Assembly (NCBI RefSeq): GCF_001642475.1 | Contig: NW_019174020.1 | Coordinates: 1 to 64,000 of the forward strand | Length of the DNA: 64,000 bases | Direction of reading: 5' to 3' | Origin: Fonsecaea monophora | Taxonomy: Eukaryota; Ascomycota; Eurotiomycetes; Chaetothyriales; Herpotrichiellaceae | Part shown: positions 10,621-22,439 of the stretch, piece after piece | Layout: each line of letters opens with the position of its first letter | Numbering within the stretch: position 1 is the first letter of the stretch | Notes under the pieces: generated by a model | What the model was told of the DNA's origin: nothing | Databases searched by the model: none | The model's input: only the letters and a program-made list of their open reading frames with translations | Program-made: the position numbers and the translations under genes

Positions 10621-10802
10621 TCTCCGACACTAGTGTTTGACAGCCCCCTTTTCTTTGGCCCTTTGGCAAGACAAGGACCGTCGATCAGAAGACACACACA
10701 CACAACAAGACAATTGGCCGTCAGGACGATGAATCCACTGAATCTGATCAAGTTACTCCATGGTTGTGTTGTTATTGCTGTGGGACAGCCGTGGTACCCA
10801 AC

Positions 10803-10862
10803 GCCATGCCCACCGCCGGACGAGTTGATGCCTCTGGCTGAGAGCCTCACCGCAGTTCAGTT
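10803..10862. repeat. 60-bp dispersed repeat, copy A
   Basis: CATGCCCACCGCCGGACGAG and the following 40 bases match 41129-41188 at roughly 85 percent by eye. The second copy lies right after a dinucleotide-binding motif of an SDR-like relic. What the shared segment belongs to is unclear. Confidence 0.7.
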
Positions 10863-11052
10863 GTGATTGGGAATGCAAGGGTCTGCAGGGGACAGGCCAG
10901 TTGAGGTTGTGAGTCATCGAAAATGACCTAGGGACTTGGCAGGTCTGTCGTGTAACCTGCCAGTCGTAAAGGATGGTGGCACAAGTTGCAGACCGACATG
11001 ATTCTGGCCCACGATGGGCGGTGTAGAGAGAATCCTTGTGACCCCTTGCCCT

Positions 11053-11430
11053 CAACTCCTTGCCTGAAGAGAGTAATTCCCGCATTCTTTCGACAGAGGG
11101 CGCAGGCAGAGTCCATGTGAACCCTTGCCTCAAGATAGAAATTCCCGCATTCTTTCGAAACAGGGCGCAGGGAGAAAGTTCTTGTGACCCCTTGCTCTCA
11201 ACTCCTTGCCTCAAGAGAGAAATTCCCGCTTCTGTTGTCAAGGGGCGCAGGGAGAGTCTTTGTGAGCCCTTGCCTCAAGAGAGAGATTCCCGCATTCTTT
11301 CGACAGAGGGCGCAGGGAGAGAGTCCTTGTGGACCCCTTGTTCTCATCTTCTTGCCTCAAGACAGGAATTCCCGCCTCTTTCGACAGAGGGCGCAGGGAG
11401 AGAGTCCCTGTAACTCCTTGCCTCAAGGTT
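11053..11430. repeat. Minisatellite, about 65-80 bp unit, six copies
   Basis: The copies are marked by CTTGCCTCAAGAGAGAAATT followed by CCCGCATTCTTTCGACAGAG and GGCGCAGGGAGAGAGTCCTT, with starts near 11058, 11128, 11206, 11271, 11352 and 11420. Alternate copies carry an extra CCCCTTGCTCTCAACTC segment, which gives a higher-order two-part pattern. It is a different family from the array at 10341. Confidence 0.9.
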
Positions 11431-11512
11431 GAACCTCCTCCTTTTTTCCGTAGGGCGTATGGCCACCACCGACACGTCGGTTGTTCTTTAATAACTCCCT
11501 CTTTTTACCCTG

Positions 11513-11592
11513 CCCCTTTTTTTCCTCTCTCTCCATCTCTCTCTGTCTCTCTCTCTCTGTCTCTGTCTCTGTCTCCCTCTCTGTGTCGTTCC
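11513..11592 (+). promoter_or_regulatory. CT-rich tract upstream of the orphan gene
   Basis: A run of TCTCTCTCTGTCTCTGTCTC-type sequence ends about 60 bp before the ATG at 11655. Pyrimidine tracts in this position are common in fungal promoters and 5' leaders. No TATA box was assigned, so this is inference from position and composition. Confidence 0.5.
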
Positions 11593-11654
11593 ACCACACT
11601 CGGTACTTCGAACCTCTAATCACTCCCACTTCCCCCCCTCCTCGGCCTTTTGAC

Positions 11655-12593
11655 ATGGCATCTGTTCCCACGGACCAGACAGCTGTCCCCACGGACCAGG
11701 CAACTGTCACCAAGGACCAAACATCTGCCCCCACGGACCAGAAGGCAGAGTCCTCCACCTCGTCGAACGATACACCCATCCTCCCTCTTGCAGAATGGAT
11801 TCCAGGTGTCACGGTTGCCACCTACAAGGCAGCAAAGCCCGGCGGTGCCTCTGACCCGGTGCCGATGGTGAACTTCTACGTGGCAGACGATGGAAAACTG
11901 CGTACGATGACCCTGGACGCCCATTTGACCAGCACCTTGTCAAAACACGCCTGTCAACCGTCATTCGAGGATCCAAAGGACCCGTCCGAGTTCCCATGGT
12001 GCCCGATGAGCGGTTTGGAATTGGCGTTTATGGTGTCGCTCTTGCTCAATAAGAAGAAGTTGGACAACGAATACCCGGGCCTGAGGGAGCTGGTCGGCAG
12101 ACTCGGCGACTTGGAACTGGAGCGACTGGGCGGTCTCGGAGAGTTGAAGCCAGAATTGTCGTCGACGGTGTTTTTCCTGAATGTGCTTCTGGGATTCGGA
12201 CGCGGGGAGCTCGAGTTCATCGGTAGGCGGGTGTACGACGAGTGGAGTGAGTTCGCCGGTACGGCGCCGGGTCAGGTGCGATACGTCAAAATGCGGGTTA
12301 AGGGTTCAAAACTGGGGGCGGTCCTGGGTGTGGCTTACCGGTATTGGCATAAGGAACACATTTTCAACGATTCGGAGGTGAAGATTTCTTTTCCTGGGCT
12401 GAATAAATATGTCCGCTTTGAAAATCCAAAGAATGGCAGACAATGCGGTCTTGTAGCCGAGTTGGAGGAGACTTGGGACGACGTGTTTACTCGATTCGAG
12501 GAACTCGGCAGAGCGGCAAGCTGCATGAATGAGGAGGGAACCTGCATGAATCAGGAGGGAATCTGCGTGAATGAGGAGGGATCGAGTGCCTGA
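11655..12593 (+). CDS. Orphan protein of 312 aa with terminal peptide repeats
   Basis: I do not recognise the family. The ATG at 11655 (context GACATGG) is preferred over upstream in-frame codons because those translate the CT tract. Residues 2-28 are repeats of PTDQ type (VPTDQTAVPTDQATVTKDQ). The middle is a globular-looking part rich in Leu, Glu and Arg with possible helices: residues around 115-190 (LLLNKKKLDNEYPGLRELVG and following), then a YVKMRVKGSK segment and SFPGLNKYVRF. The end has three near-repeats of CMNEEG type (CMNEEGTCMNQEGICVNEEG). There is no signal peptide or membrane helix. It has no introns and no frameshift. The protein-like middle and the CT tract support a real gene; the two repeat-made ends suggest ongoing length change. 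Confidence 0.7.
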   Translation: MASVPTDQTAVPTDQATVTKDQTSAPTDQKAESSTSSNDTPILPLAEWIPGVTVATYKAAKPGGASDPVPMVNFYVADDGKLRTMTLDAHLTSTLSKHACQPSFEDPKDPSEFPWCPMSGLELAFMVSLLLNKKKLDNEYPGLRELVGRLGDLELERLGGLGELKPELSSTVFFLNVLLGFGRGELEFIGRRVYDEWSEFAGTAPGQVRYVKMRVKGSKLGAVLGVAYRYWHKEHIFNDSEVKISFPGLNKYVRFENPKNGRQCGLVAELEETWDDVFTRFEELGRAASCMNEEGTCMNQEGICVNEEGSSA

Positions 12594-14500
12594 GGCGCGC
12601 GGCCCGCGACTCCAAGACATGGGGTCCCAGCTGGGGGGGTGACCGTTACTCTCGCTCATGCTCGGCCGGAACATGAACGTCGGTGTGGTCGACAATCGAC
12701 AGAAGCGGAGGAAAGATTGTTGGACTTGTGTGTGTGTGTGTGTGTGTGTGAGAAGCGAAGCTTCTTGTGGAGGCTGTGAGGAACAGGTGGGCGAAGAGTC
12801 ATCATGGGTAGACAGTGGAACGGACTCCGACGCATCTCGTCCGAAGATAGCAATCGTTACTGGAAATCTTCCGTTTGCGAATCCCCCGGGGTCAGCTCAT
12901 CCGTGACACTTGTAGAGTCGTCCCGTGGGCGCGTTCGTAGAGGGTCGATACTCGCAGGTTCATAGGACCATGTCGGACTTGAGTGATGGTAGCCGACGGA
13001 GGGAGAGACTGTCGGGGTGCTGTAGTCTCTCTCTGGGTGTCCCTCTGAATCTCCCTCTAGGTGTTCCTCTGGGTCTCTCTCTAGGTCTCTAGGTCTCCCT
13101 CTGAACCTCCCTCTGGGACTCCCTCTGGATCTCCCTCTAGGTCTCCCTCTGGGTCGCTTGCTGGGCGGATGACCCTGTGACTTAGTGGCCTTTCCGTTGT
13201 TGACGGCTGGGGTCGAAATAGGCGGCATCGTCCGTGACAGGAGAACAAGTGTCCTTCTCCTCTCCCGTCCACCAATCTGCCGGTAAAGGGGGAACCTCAA
13301 TGGTTATGTTGTGTTGGCTTGCCTCTCGACCTCTCTCGCTGGCGGTCGAATACCGGTCTCGTGGAACTTGTTTTCTCGGACGAGCCGTCTGTCACTTTTT
13401 CATCTTTCCAGCTCTTCCAATGCTCGAGCATCTTATGCTCTTTTTTTATCCCCTTGGCATCTATTGCGCGCGTGTATCTCAGATGTCCGAGAATCCCATG
13501 GCACTCTTAACCGACAGACACCAGGCTGCCTTCTCAGTTCAAGACCCCTTTCAGCTTCTAGGAGGACATCTCTCTCAGTGCGAACGCATGTGATAGTGAT
13601 GGTGTGCTCGTGGTGGAGGAGTCTTGGGGGAAGGTCAACCCCTACGATCTTGGGTCGTTTTTGGAAGCTCGTCTTTGGAGGCTCGTCTTTGGAGGCTCGT
13701 CTTTGGAGGGTGACGGTGGACTGCGTCTCCGAGACAGAACCTGTTTGTGAAATTGTCAATCAACAGTTATCGAGATCCAGGGGGAATCAGCTCTTTTTGA
13801 AGCTGGACTCACACGTTTCCCCTGGAGTATTTGACTGTAACAAATCCCGTAGATTGAACCATTTGGAGATGTCAATAATCTCGGTGGGGGGTCTCGTCAC
13901 CGATGAAATCCTTCACTCTCTTCTCTGGAGGTATTCCTCCTTGGAGAGTGACATCTGAGGTTCGTTGATCGGACGTGCGCCTTCAGTAGAATAGTACTGT
14001 AGGCTCGCCATGGCCGGCCGCGCCGCCTGCTGAAGAGCACGATCATCCGAAACGGTGATCCCTTCGTATCCCGCCGTAGGCGTACCGTACCCACCTCATC
14101 TCCGTCGTTCCTCTGCCACATCATAATCTCCATGCAAGCGAGCGCTTACGTTGCACTGTATTAGAATCCGAAATAAATCCATAGGATCAAAAGTCTTTGT
14201 TCTCCTCGAATCCAGTTGTCCAGTCACATGAAACACCCGTCGACCGGCAGTGCCAGTGGCAGACACAGCTGTTCCCATCTCAAAAGATTCGTCGCCCATG
14301 GTGATGATGTTTGATCATGGCCGTCAAGTGCTTCCACTCGGGTGATTTTTGGGGGTTCGGTTCACTTTCGCGATCCTGGGCCTTGAATATAGCATGAGGT
14401 TTTCGGGTATTATGACCCCCAAGCTGCCGTCGTTTCATAGAGCGTGACATGTGATTGACGAAGCCACCTCCCTCCCTTGGCCGGAGCTGTGTCCTATCCT
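12594..14500. other. No gene recognised
   Basis: The stretch includes a (GT)n microsatellite at about 12723-12752 and a degenerate repeat at 13020-13150. The minus frame 12857-13300 is open through the latter and gives PRGRPRGRSRG-type repeats, which resemble AT-hook or RG-rich tails. It has no flanking domain, so I do not call it a gene. A small triplicated GGAGGCTCGTCTTT lies at 13660-13710. Confidence 0.4.
13020..13150. repeat. Degenerate 12/24-bp repeat CTCCCTCTGGGT
   Basis: Roughly ten units of the type CTCCCTCTGGGTCT / CTCCCTCTAGGTCT lie in tandem. The period is a multiple of six, so both strands remain open. Confidence 0.8.
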
Positions 14501-14512
14501 TCGCAACATACC

Positions 14513-14548
14513 AGGCACCCAGGGGGGACGGAATTCTGACGGGGCTGG
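14513..14548. repeat. Transposon-end-like motif, short copy
   Basis: GGCACCCAGGGGGGACGGAA followed by TTCTGACGGGG matches the outer parts of a longer copy at 53484-53582, lacking that copy's inner segment. The GGCACCCAGGGGGG part also matches the reverse complement of 9595-9610 beside the Tc1/mariner element. Confidence 0.65.
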
Positions 14549-14905
14549 GCCTGCTCGAGGCCGAGCAGCCCGACAATGCGGCGTTGACCGCGACCGGCCG
14601 ACTCGTCGATCCCAGCGAGACCTCCAACTTCACCGTGGGTGGCGTACGGCCAATCCAAGTCTGCCGACGTGCTGTTCGCCCTCGGCCTCACCGCGCGACT
14701 GTACGAGGAAACAAGGCATTCTGAGCTTCGCCCTGCACCCGGGCGCCATCATGACCGAACTCAGCCCAGGCCACTACGAGCCCGAGACGCTCGCGGCCAT
14801 CGTTGAGAAATTCAAGTCCAGGTTCAAGAGCGTCGACCAGGGCTGCGCCACGTCCCTGCTCGCGGGGCTGGACGACAGCCTGAGCCCGGGCAACCCCAAG
14901 TGCCG
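14520..14905 (+). pseudogene. Short-chain dehydrogenase pseudogene (C-terminal half)
   Basis: This is a relic of a second, unrelated SDR (retinol-dehydrogenase-like or WW-domain-oxidoreductase-like in layout). The active-site segment AYGQSKSADVLFALGLTARL (Tyr-x-x-x-Lys) lies at about 14645-14705. After a one-base frameshift near 14715 the sequence continues as FALHPGAIMTELSPGHYEPE, the typical HPG..xT region. It then runs through AAIVEKFKSRF and QGCATSLLAGLD to about 14905. The cofactor-binding N-terminal half is not found. The sequence around 14520 overlaps the transposon-end-like motif. It is not functional as it stands. Confidence 0.75.
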
Positions 14906-15890
14906 CGGTGCTGGTGTCTTCGCACGCGGTTCTCTCGACGTTATCTCGAGGTTTGGTATCGTGCCACCTGCCCTCTCTCGGCGACACTGAACGGTATCTT
15001 CTGAATGTCAGCGAAATGGTGGAAGAGTTGTTGATCCACGTTGTCTGTCGAGTCGATCGAACTTCCACTTCCAGTCCCCCCAAGTTCCTTCCGCAGAGCT
15101 ACTCAACACGGGCTAGGAGATCAACCAACGATCGGCTCCATCCGGGCACATAAATGTAACTTCGCCCGAATCGTCCCTGCTGTCTGTAGGCTTCATTCCA
15201 AAGCTCAAAACAGTAACACACCTTCATAATGACAACGGTAGATAATACGGATCTGTAATGTCCGATGCTGCAAGTATAATGACTGGCCGTAGCGGGATCG
15301 CGGCCGATGATGCCAGCACTCGTGCGGTATTTACCGTATTAGGTAGATAATCTCGAAGAGCCTCGACTCACCGGAAATCGAGATGGTAAAGTCGTCAAGT
15401 CCAGATGCGAACGCAACGCTAGGAAGTCCCTTGGGAAATGAAATAAGAAGTTTCGTTTCCGGGAGTGAAGGCTTCAATAAAGGTGCAGCAAATATGAATG
15501 CCGGCGTTGCGTTGATCGGGACACCATTATTCCAGCTGGGGAGAGCTTGCATTGGGCCTGGGCCTTAGGAAACGATACACCGCGAAGCCACCGCAGTCTG
15601 GAGCGGTTACAAAACAAAGCCACCAACGCGACGAAGGAATGGATCGATCGTCTGGCAGCGCGGATGGCGGGAATGCCACCGATCGTGGTCGCGAAGGCCC
15701 AGGTGGTAAAGGACATGCCTTTTTCCATTCGGTTACGTTCGTGTACTGGCGAAATCGATCTTCTGGGTCAGCACCTTTTCGTCACCGAGACATTCAAGAC
15801 AGAAGCCTGGCACAAGGGAATGCAGTAGACATCCCTTCAACCTCCCTTTTAGTGATTTCTCCGGTAAAGAAAGCTCGTCAATAACGGCTC
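14906..15890. other. No assignable gene; one open + frame
   Basis: The + frame at 15547-15828 gives 93 codons with a plausible helical composition (LQNKATNATKEWIDRLAARM) but no family I know. The rest shows nothing. It could be an exon of an unrecognised gene. Confidence 0.3.
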
Positions 15891-15899
15891 TTCCCTTTG

Positions 15900-17000
15900 A
15901 CCACATCCCCCGCGCCGCCTTTCTTGCCAAACATGTCTCTGACGTCCCGCAACAGGTGCTCCGGTCGCTCGTAGGCCGAAAGAGGTTGTGCCGATGGCGA
16001 AAATGAGCGATGTGACACTTTAGCGGCAGCGGGCCCAACCCTCCATTAGGTCGTAGGTGTTCAGCGGCGTACCGTCTCCAGGACCCCTGGGTGTCAGGCC
16101 ATTGAAAATGTACGAAATAGAATTCGTGAAAACGGCCATTGTTGGGGGCGGTGGCCATTCGACAGCGGTAGATATGCGTCCACCATGCTGCCGAGTCGTG
16201 CCTGTTGTCCTCAAAGATAGCAGGGCTGGATATGATGTCGGTCAACCGGCCACGTACCTCCTGCGTGGTTGATAGTAACCGTCGCATTCGTCAAAAGAGC
16301 TATTGAGCCCTTGGTAGTGCGTCTTTGACGTCTTCCCTTGAATGAGCCGCGCTGGACAAGTCCGAGAGGATGTTGACGGCACATCGGACAGAGGCAGACA
16401 GGAATTGGCACGAGGGCACCCGAGCGCTGCCCATACATAGGCCGATGGCAATTTCGATGTGGCGATATATCTCTTCCAGCTGGTGTCCCTTACCCCAGAG
16501 AATGGTGGAGAAGGAGATGCGTGTCTGGTCTACAATACGTGGCTCCGTTCAGCTGCTCATGTGGCTCAAGCTGAACGACGACCAAGGCCGTCCTGCAATG
16601 TCGCTCGTCGGACCAAGTCGTCCATGATCATCATGCCAACCTCGTCACGGAGACGAGACTCCCTTCTTCAAACAGGTTCTCGGCCAGCTGGTCGCGCTCG
16701 GGCATCAGCTTCGTAGTGTGTATAAAGTCCGATTCGTATAGGAAGTCCTCCGATATCTATATCTCTGATAGTGAGGAGGATTAGTGCTCCTAGACGGCCC
16801 GATCTCGTGCCCGACGTCTCTGATCGTAGAGCTTCTGACGCTTCTTCATGTCCCATCCGTCGATCGACGAAGCTGCCGTCTAGTCAGCCACGGCCGGCGC
16901 CGACTCTTCTCTTCAAGCTGCCGCCGTCGATGTTCCGGCAGCGCCGGCCGGTAATGATATAGTCTGCCATTGTCTCGACCTTTTCACAGAATACCCCCCT
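15900..17000 (-). pseudogene. Decayed or multi-exon coding sequence, family unknown
   Basis: Protein-like segments follow one another on the minus strand but in changing frames. They include FLYESDFIHTTKLMPERDQL then AENLFEEGSLVSVTRL (about 16760-16640), HQLEEIYRHIEIAIGLCMGS (about 16485-16425), CAVNILSDLSSAAHSREDVK (about 16385-16325) and a 184-codon frame at 15733-16287 containing DNRHDSAAWWTHIYR. Frames change without clear splice sites, which fits a pseudogene better than a gene. I do not know the family. Confidence 0.35.
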
Positions 17001-20000
17001 CTTACAGCCGCAGTCTCTGACCGCTTTCGTGTCGTGTGTGCATCGTTCATGTCGGTGGGACACCTGAAGTCAATTCGACGGTGGTGGTCTGATGAATTCT
17101 CGGATCGGGAGGATTGAACGTGAGGTGACTATGGCGAGAGGTTGCTGGAAGTCACCGGGACGTACGAGTCTCTCCCTCTCTGTCTCTTTCTGTCTCTCTG
17201 TCTCTTTCTGTCTCTCTGTCTCTTTCTGTCTCTTTCTGTCTCTATCCGCATATTCTGGCGATCAAGCTCGAAGAATGTCGCTCGGCCATCGACCGTACAG
17301 ATGCGAGGCTGGTAGGTAGGCCGTAGGGTAGGTGCCCTGATCCCGATCGGGGCCGAACCGCACGCGTTCATCGATAGAATACTCGTAGTCTGGTCTGTCA
17401 GCCTCGAGGCTTCTGCGTGACAAATGCAATGAACGTCTTCCCAAGTCTCCTCCCCATCGACCAGGGCCTTGACAGCGGTGATGATCTCATCCTCGCTTGC
17501 CCTTACTTGCTTCGTGGAATCTCGCTCATTGAACAAGAAGGGATCAGATGCAATGAGGGAAGAAGTTGAGGCAAACAAGTCGGGTAGTTGGAAATCAAGA
17601 ATAGGCGACAACGACCGGGGGCAATGATAACACTCACTATCCACCTTCAACAGGGCCTCTCGACGGGAAGCGTGAAATGTGAGGCTCTCCGGACGCTGTC
17701 CTATAGCCTAGATCCGCGAGACCGTGGCTGGCGGCGAGAGAGGAAGAGGTCAGCCTGTCGTTGACCGACCCGTCTGTGTAACAATGGGGAAAATGGCATA
17801 TCCGGACATCGGTCTTCGTAGTCGAGAAGATGATGATCACGCCCCTGAGACTTGCACAACTCCATGGCAATTAAGTCTCCGGAAGCAGCTTTCCTTTGGA
17901 CAGAAGTTGGTCGTGTGTGTAGCTGGGGTGGAATCCATTCACGACGAACGGACAAACAGGCCCATTAGAGAGTGGCAATGTCTCTCTACCTGGTTGGCCG
18001 CACCAAGTCCCTTTTCCAGAGAAGGAGAGTCTCCAGAGAGGGATAGTCTCCAGAGAAGGAGAGGAGTAAGTAGTAGCTGGCCCTCCTCTCCTTGTCAAAT
18101 TTCTCCGTTTCGAGGGGATCGATCACGCAGTGAGCCCTCCCTGCCTCTCTGACCAGGATCGCAGTCGCATTCATTCTCAAGTTTCCGCCGTGGTCCGAGA
18201 TGATGCTCCACTAGTAAGTACCTCGCGAGTATCTCGCCTGCTCGCTCGAGAGTATTTGAGTCAAGTGAGTAACGTCGAGAAAGGGCATCATCATCGTCGA
18301 GATCGAGATCGGGTACTGCTTCGAGGACCATCCATAATCGGCAAGGATAGTAGATGACGGTCTGTAACAGATCATCGGGCGACTCTTTCTTTTCAAAGGC
18401 TCGAGCTCGAGGGTATCAGTGGTCTGCCAGAGAGGGTTTCATAAGCTCTTGCTTGTAACGCTAGAGGTGAGTGATCGAGATGATCTCTGTAATACCGTCA
18501 CTGGTGAAGGTGTTGGTCGATAGCTCGGATAACAGGGGCTCGTCCAAAGAGTCAAGCAAGCGGCGGTAATAATGGATTATAGTTGTCCATCCACTAAGTG
18601 CCGGCCGACAATCAGTCACATATGAGAGAGGGCTGAATAGAAGATATGGACACTTACTTATCTCTTGCGGAAGGGAAGGCGGCCCATGGGATCATGATTC
18701 CGTTGACTCGAGCTCAACTCATATATAGTCTCGTGGTCGGGTTTCGTGGACACTCGGAGCAGCGAGCGAGAAAGTTGACTGATATAAAGTACCGAGTACT
18801 GGCCTGTTTGGCCTCCAGCATGGTAAGGAGTGTCTCGTAGGCAATCCGTTGCTTTCTTTTGACAGTCTTTCCGAAGATATTGGCTGGATGGTGGTCAATG
18901 GAAAAGCCATCGAATCGAATACACTCGTGGTCTCGCGAGACCTCCCGAATGGTTCGCTCACAAAGGGCTATAGACTTCCTCCAGATAAGCCAGCATAGAA
19001 CATTCGTCTTTGACCCACTGAAAGTCTGGAGTGTAGACTTGTGTCTTGGCTGGTTGTAACAGCGCGATTACAAGACCACCTTGCCATGTCTGGTTTGGCA
19101 AGCCGTGCGGCGAAGCTCGCCTCGTTCTGGGAAGGATAGGTCCCCTTATCGTGGACTATGGTGGTACCCAGGCTCTCAACAATGTCTGCATGTTTTCCGA
19201 CCCGCTGAGAATGTTTGTGTTTGGCGCTGGGAAGGTATTGCTGTTGACGGTGGTTGACGTGAACCCCATTGCACAAGTGTTTATCATTTGATGGAGCCAT
19301 AGCTCGAGTAGAAGTATATTCGTACCGGCAGAGTTGCATGAGAACGTCCAGGGTGCCGTGTGATTATATATGTCGGCAGTAAGGCATATTTCGGAGTCGA
19401 TGAAGCTGAAGTGAGGAGGTCTCTGTCGCTGTCTCTGGGTGCGCGGTCAGACTGTGCCATTTGGGATCGTTGAATCTGATGTATCATGGCCAACGATAAT
19501 GCTGTGGCGTGCGCCATGAAATATAGCCGAAATCGATTGTCCTGGGATCACCGAGGAGTTTTTCTCAGCTTTGCTTGACAGCTCGCTCATATGTGGCTTG
19601 CAGAATCAAACCTGACTTCGAGTGATTTCACTCAGGAATCTTTCCGCCAGTATCGCACCGCACCAAGGCCTTGAGCTCATGACCAGTTTCCCTGGTGGTG
19701 AAAGCGATGAATTCACCCCGGAGACGGGCGAAGGGATAATCCGAAACAAAGATGCCAGATGCCAGGCCAAGGAGTCCATTTCCCGGGGACATGGGAGCGT
19801 AACAGCCAAAACACTCTCTGCCTTCTGTCCCTTCCGTGATTGCTCGGTACACAGATATCTTTGCTCATCACCACCCTGGATGGATGCGTTGCAGACTCCA
19901 TCCAGCAGAGTAACCAGGTTTTCTGCCCTATAGCCTCCCCTCAGCGCTCGTCGTGTTCTTTCAGAAGTTGACAGCTGTCATTCCTTGTTCCTCCTATTCC

Positions 20001-20700
20001 TGATCCTGGGGTAATCTTGTTGCCGTCAAAAGGCAAGCGATGCCCGGGCTCGGGCTCGCTGCGTTTTGTGAGACCCACGCCACTCCGTTAAACGACGCCG
20101 TTTTGATAGATAAGAGCATTCCAGGTTTGACCATACCACGCCCACGCTCAGATAACTGGCCTCATCAACTTTAAAAAAAGCATCAGCTGCCCGCGATGGT
20201 GTCACAGCTGACCAAGGGAAGGAACCATAGCCGTGCCAGAAGGTATTCCCTGCCGGCCCTACAACGAAGAAGAAACCCCGTGCCAGGAGTAGTGAATCAT
20301 GTCGACGTTGTCCAAGCTGAGTAGACTCACGTTGAACGGAACCGTCGACCTTGTCGACAAGCGAGTCATCCGATGGGTGGTGATTTGAATGAAATGCCTC
20401 CTACAGGCCATTTCCGCAGCAGCTGGCAATTCATTGGCATGGAGTGGCGTCAACACTCGTGCCCGTTTAGTCCGTTGAAGGTCGCAAGATCACAAGGTAT
20501 CTGCGCTCACAAAGACCTCCGCATCTTTACAGAATCCTAGTGTTTGTCAGGCTGTAATCCTGGCTGCCGGCCCTCACGGAATCGAGGCCCTATCTCGACA
20601 GGATCCTGGCGCCGTTGAGTCCAATGATGATGGCCGCGTCCTAGTCATTGCGTGCGTAATCGCAATTTCTCGTACCGTCTAGGTGTTTTGCCAGAGCCAT
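17001..20700. other. No gene recognised; CT microsatellite and scattered coding-like pieces
   Basis: A TCTCTTTCTGTC-type microsatellite lies at about 17165-17252. The minus frame 17129-17650 (173 codons) has a protein-like first half (EDEIITAVKALVDGEETWED) that runs into this microsatellite, so at most its first 100 codons could be real. Two short CTCCAGAGA-rich repeats lie at 18015-18065. On + near 20540-20670, CQAVILAAGPHGIEALSRQD looks coding but is isolated. Confidence 0.35.
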
Positions 20701-20707
20701 TGACTAA

Positions 20708-20822
20708 ACTCCTTTCGGCTTTATTACTCCTTTCGGCATTATTACTCCATTCGGCTTTGTTACCCCTTTCGGCTTCGTTAATATACCCCTTTCAGCTTTG
20801 TTGAATATTTTCCTCCTTTCTG
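20708..20822. repeat. About 20-bp tandem repeat (CTCCTTTCGGCTTTATTA)
   Basis: Five to six units of 18-26 bp with the core CCTTTCGGCTTTRTTA diverge gradually toward 20820. No coding function is apparent. Confidence 0.85.
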
Positions 20823-22430
20823 ACATTGTTGACCTTCTAGCAAAGGTCAACCTTGACCTGATCGCCTGGAGGTTCGTTGTCGAGGTCTGCGCCGGCGAGG
20901 CCCTCAATCAGCGCCAGCAGCGATCCGCCATTCGAGGCCGAGTGTTTCGCGGCGTCTTCTGCCCTTGCAAAGGCCGCCCCCTAACGTGCACCGCGTCCTC
21001 CCTAGATGGAACAGAGGCAACGGCCGCATTGGTAATGGCGTTGGCGACGGTGCCGCTGCTGCTGCTGCTGCTTCGGTTCTCGCCAATGACAACGTCCAAA
21101 CACAAACGCATGTTTTTTGGACCCGCTGGGAGACTCCACCATCAAAGGCAGGTCTGGTCTATGCACAGGCGGGCGCCTTTCTGTCACCCCAAAGAAGAAG
21201 GTAGGCACAATCCATGGGTCTCGTTCTTCGACTGACCAGCCAAAGCCCATGTGGGGGATCAAACTAGGAGGCTGCGCACGGGCCTTTAACTGTCGGAGCT
21301 GAACGTTGTGGCCCGTGCGCAGAGCCCCGTGCGTGCATTTGATCAAACTTGGCAATGTGGGGCCGGCGGTCGTGCTGATAGGCATCTTGTATTTGATTTT
21401 CTTGTCTAGGTTTGACCATACGTCTCTGACCATGAGTTCCGAGGTCATCGTGGGGATGATAGGGAAGCGGCACATCTTGGTGAAGGTCAGCTCTCTAGCC
21501 CGGCACAGGTGAATGAACTTGTGGTTTAGCCTTGTGCAGACATTCGAAGAGGGTCCGTTTTAGAACGGTATATCCCGACCTTTATTTTTCGTGGCTAATC
21601 TGGGTGGATGTCGTCTGTTCGAGTGTCTGAGAAAGGAGGAGAAGAGAAGTGGGTGAGAGGAGAAGAGAGAAGAAGAAGAGAAGCAAGCGAGAGGAGAAGA
21701 GAAGCGAGCGAAAGGAGGCGATGGTGGCCTGTCTATAGCGAGGCGTGGAACCTTTGGAGGAGAAAGAGGGACAGATGTTTAGGAAACACTAGACGGCTTC
21801 TCGTTGTACGTGATAAAGCAGTATCTCCCAATTTGTCACAAAGAGAGCTAAGACGGCGATGCTTGGACTCTCTTTCATGTCGTCCAAAAGATGAGGGTTC
21901 ACCCTGGTGATATATCAGCAGCAGCTTGTAGTGTTTGCCAAATTTTCGGACGGCAAGATGATCCCCCCAGGGCCAATATCTTCAAATATCGCCACCAATA
22001 TTGCTTTGGTCACGGACCTGGGACCTGCCGTATTCATATTGTAGGGCATATCTCAGAATCTCGGGACAGCGGTCTTGTCTAGCCTTGTCGGCGTAGCTGT
22101 GTCGAACTATGCAGGGGCTGGCCACTCCGGTTCGGGATTCAGGCGGCTGGGCTTCGGTATCGCCTGCAGCACTCCCGCAAAGGTTGACACTATTTCAATT
22201 GCAGACAAACTCGTTGGTAGTTGTTCACGTTCCGACCGCGTACTTGTATATCCTTCTGCCCGTGTTGTCGTTTTCAACAGGTAGATGTTTCTGACCGTCA
22301 TCCTCACTGGGACACCGACGAGTAGACGATCGTGAATGTGACCATCGTCGCGCACGGTAGAGCGTGAAGATGGACGGGTTGTGCAACGAGCAGTGCGGCG
22401 GGCACGCGAACTACGCCTTGTCCGAGAAGG
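20823..22430. other. No gene recognised; purine-rich tract
   Basis: A GAGAAGAGAAGCGAGCGAAAG-type purine tract lies at about 21633-21725. Open frames on both strands are short. A run of CTG/CAG trinucleotides lies at about 21054-21071. Confidence 0.35.
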
Positions 22431-22439
22431 TGACCACGT

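Noticed and set aside
12857..13300. RG/PRGR-rich minus frame resembling an AT-hook protein
   Set aside because: The motif is the translation of a 12/24-bp CT-rich repeat, with no adjoining domain or conserved start.
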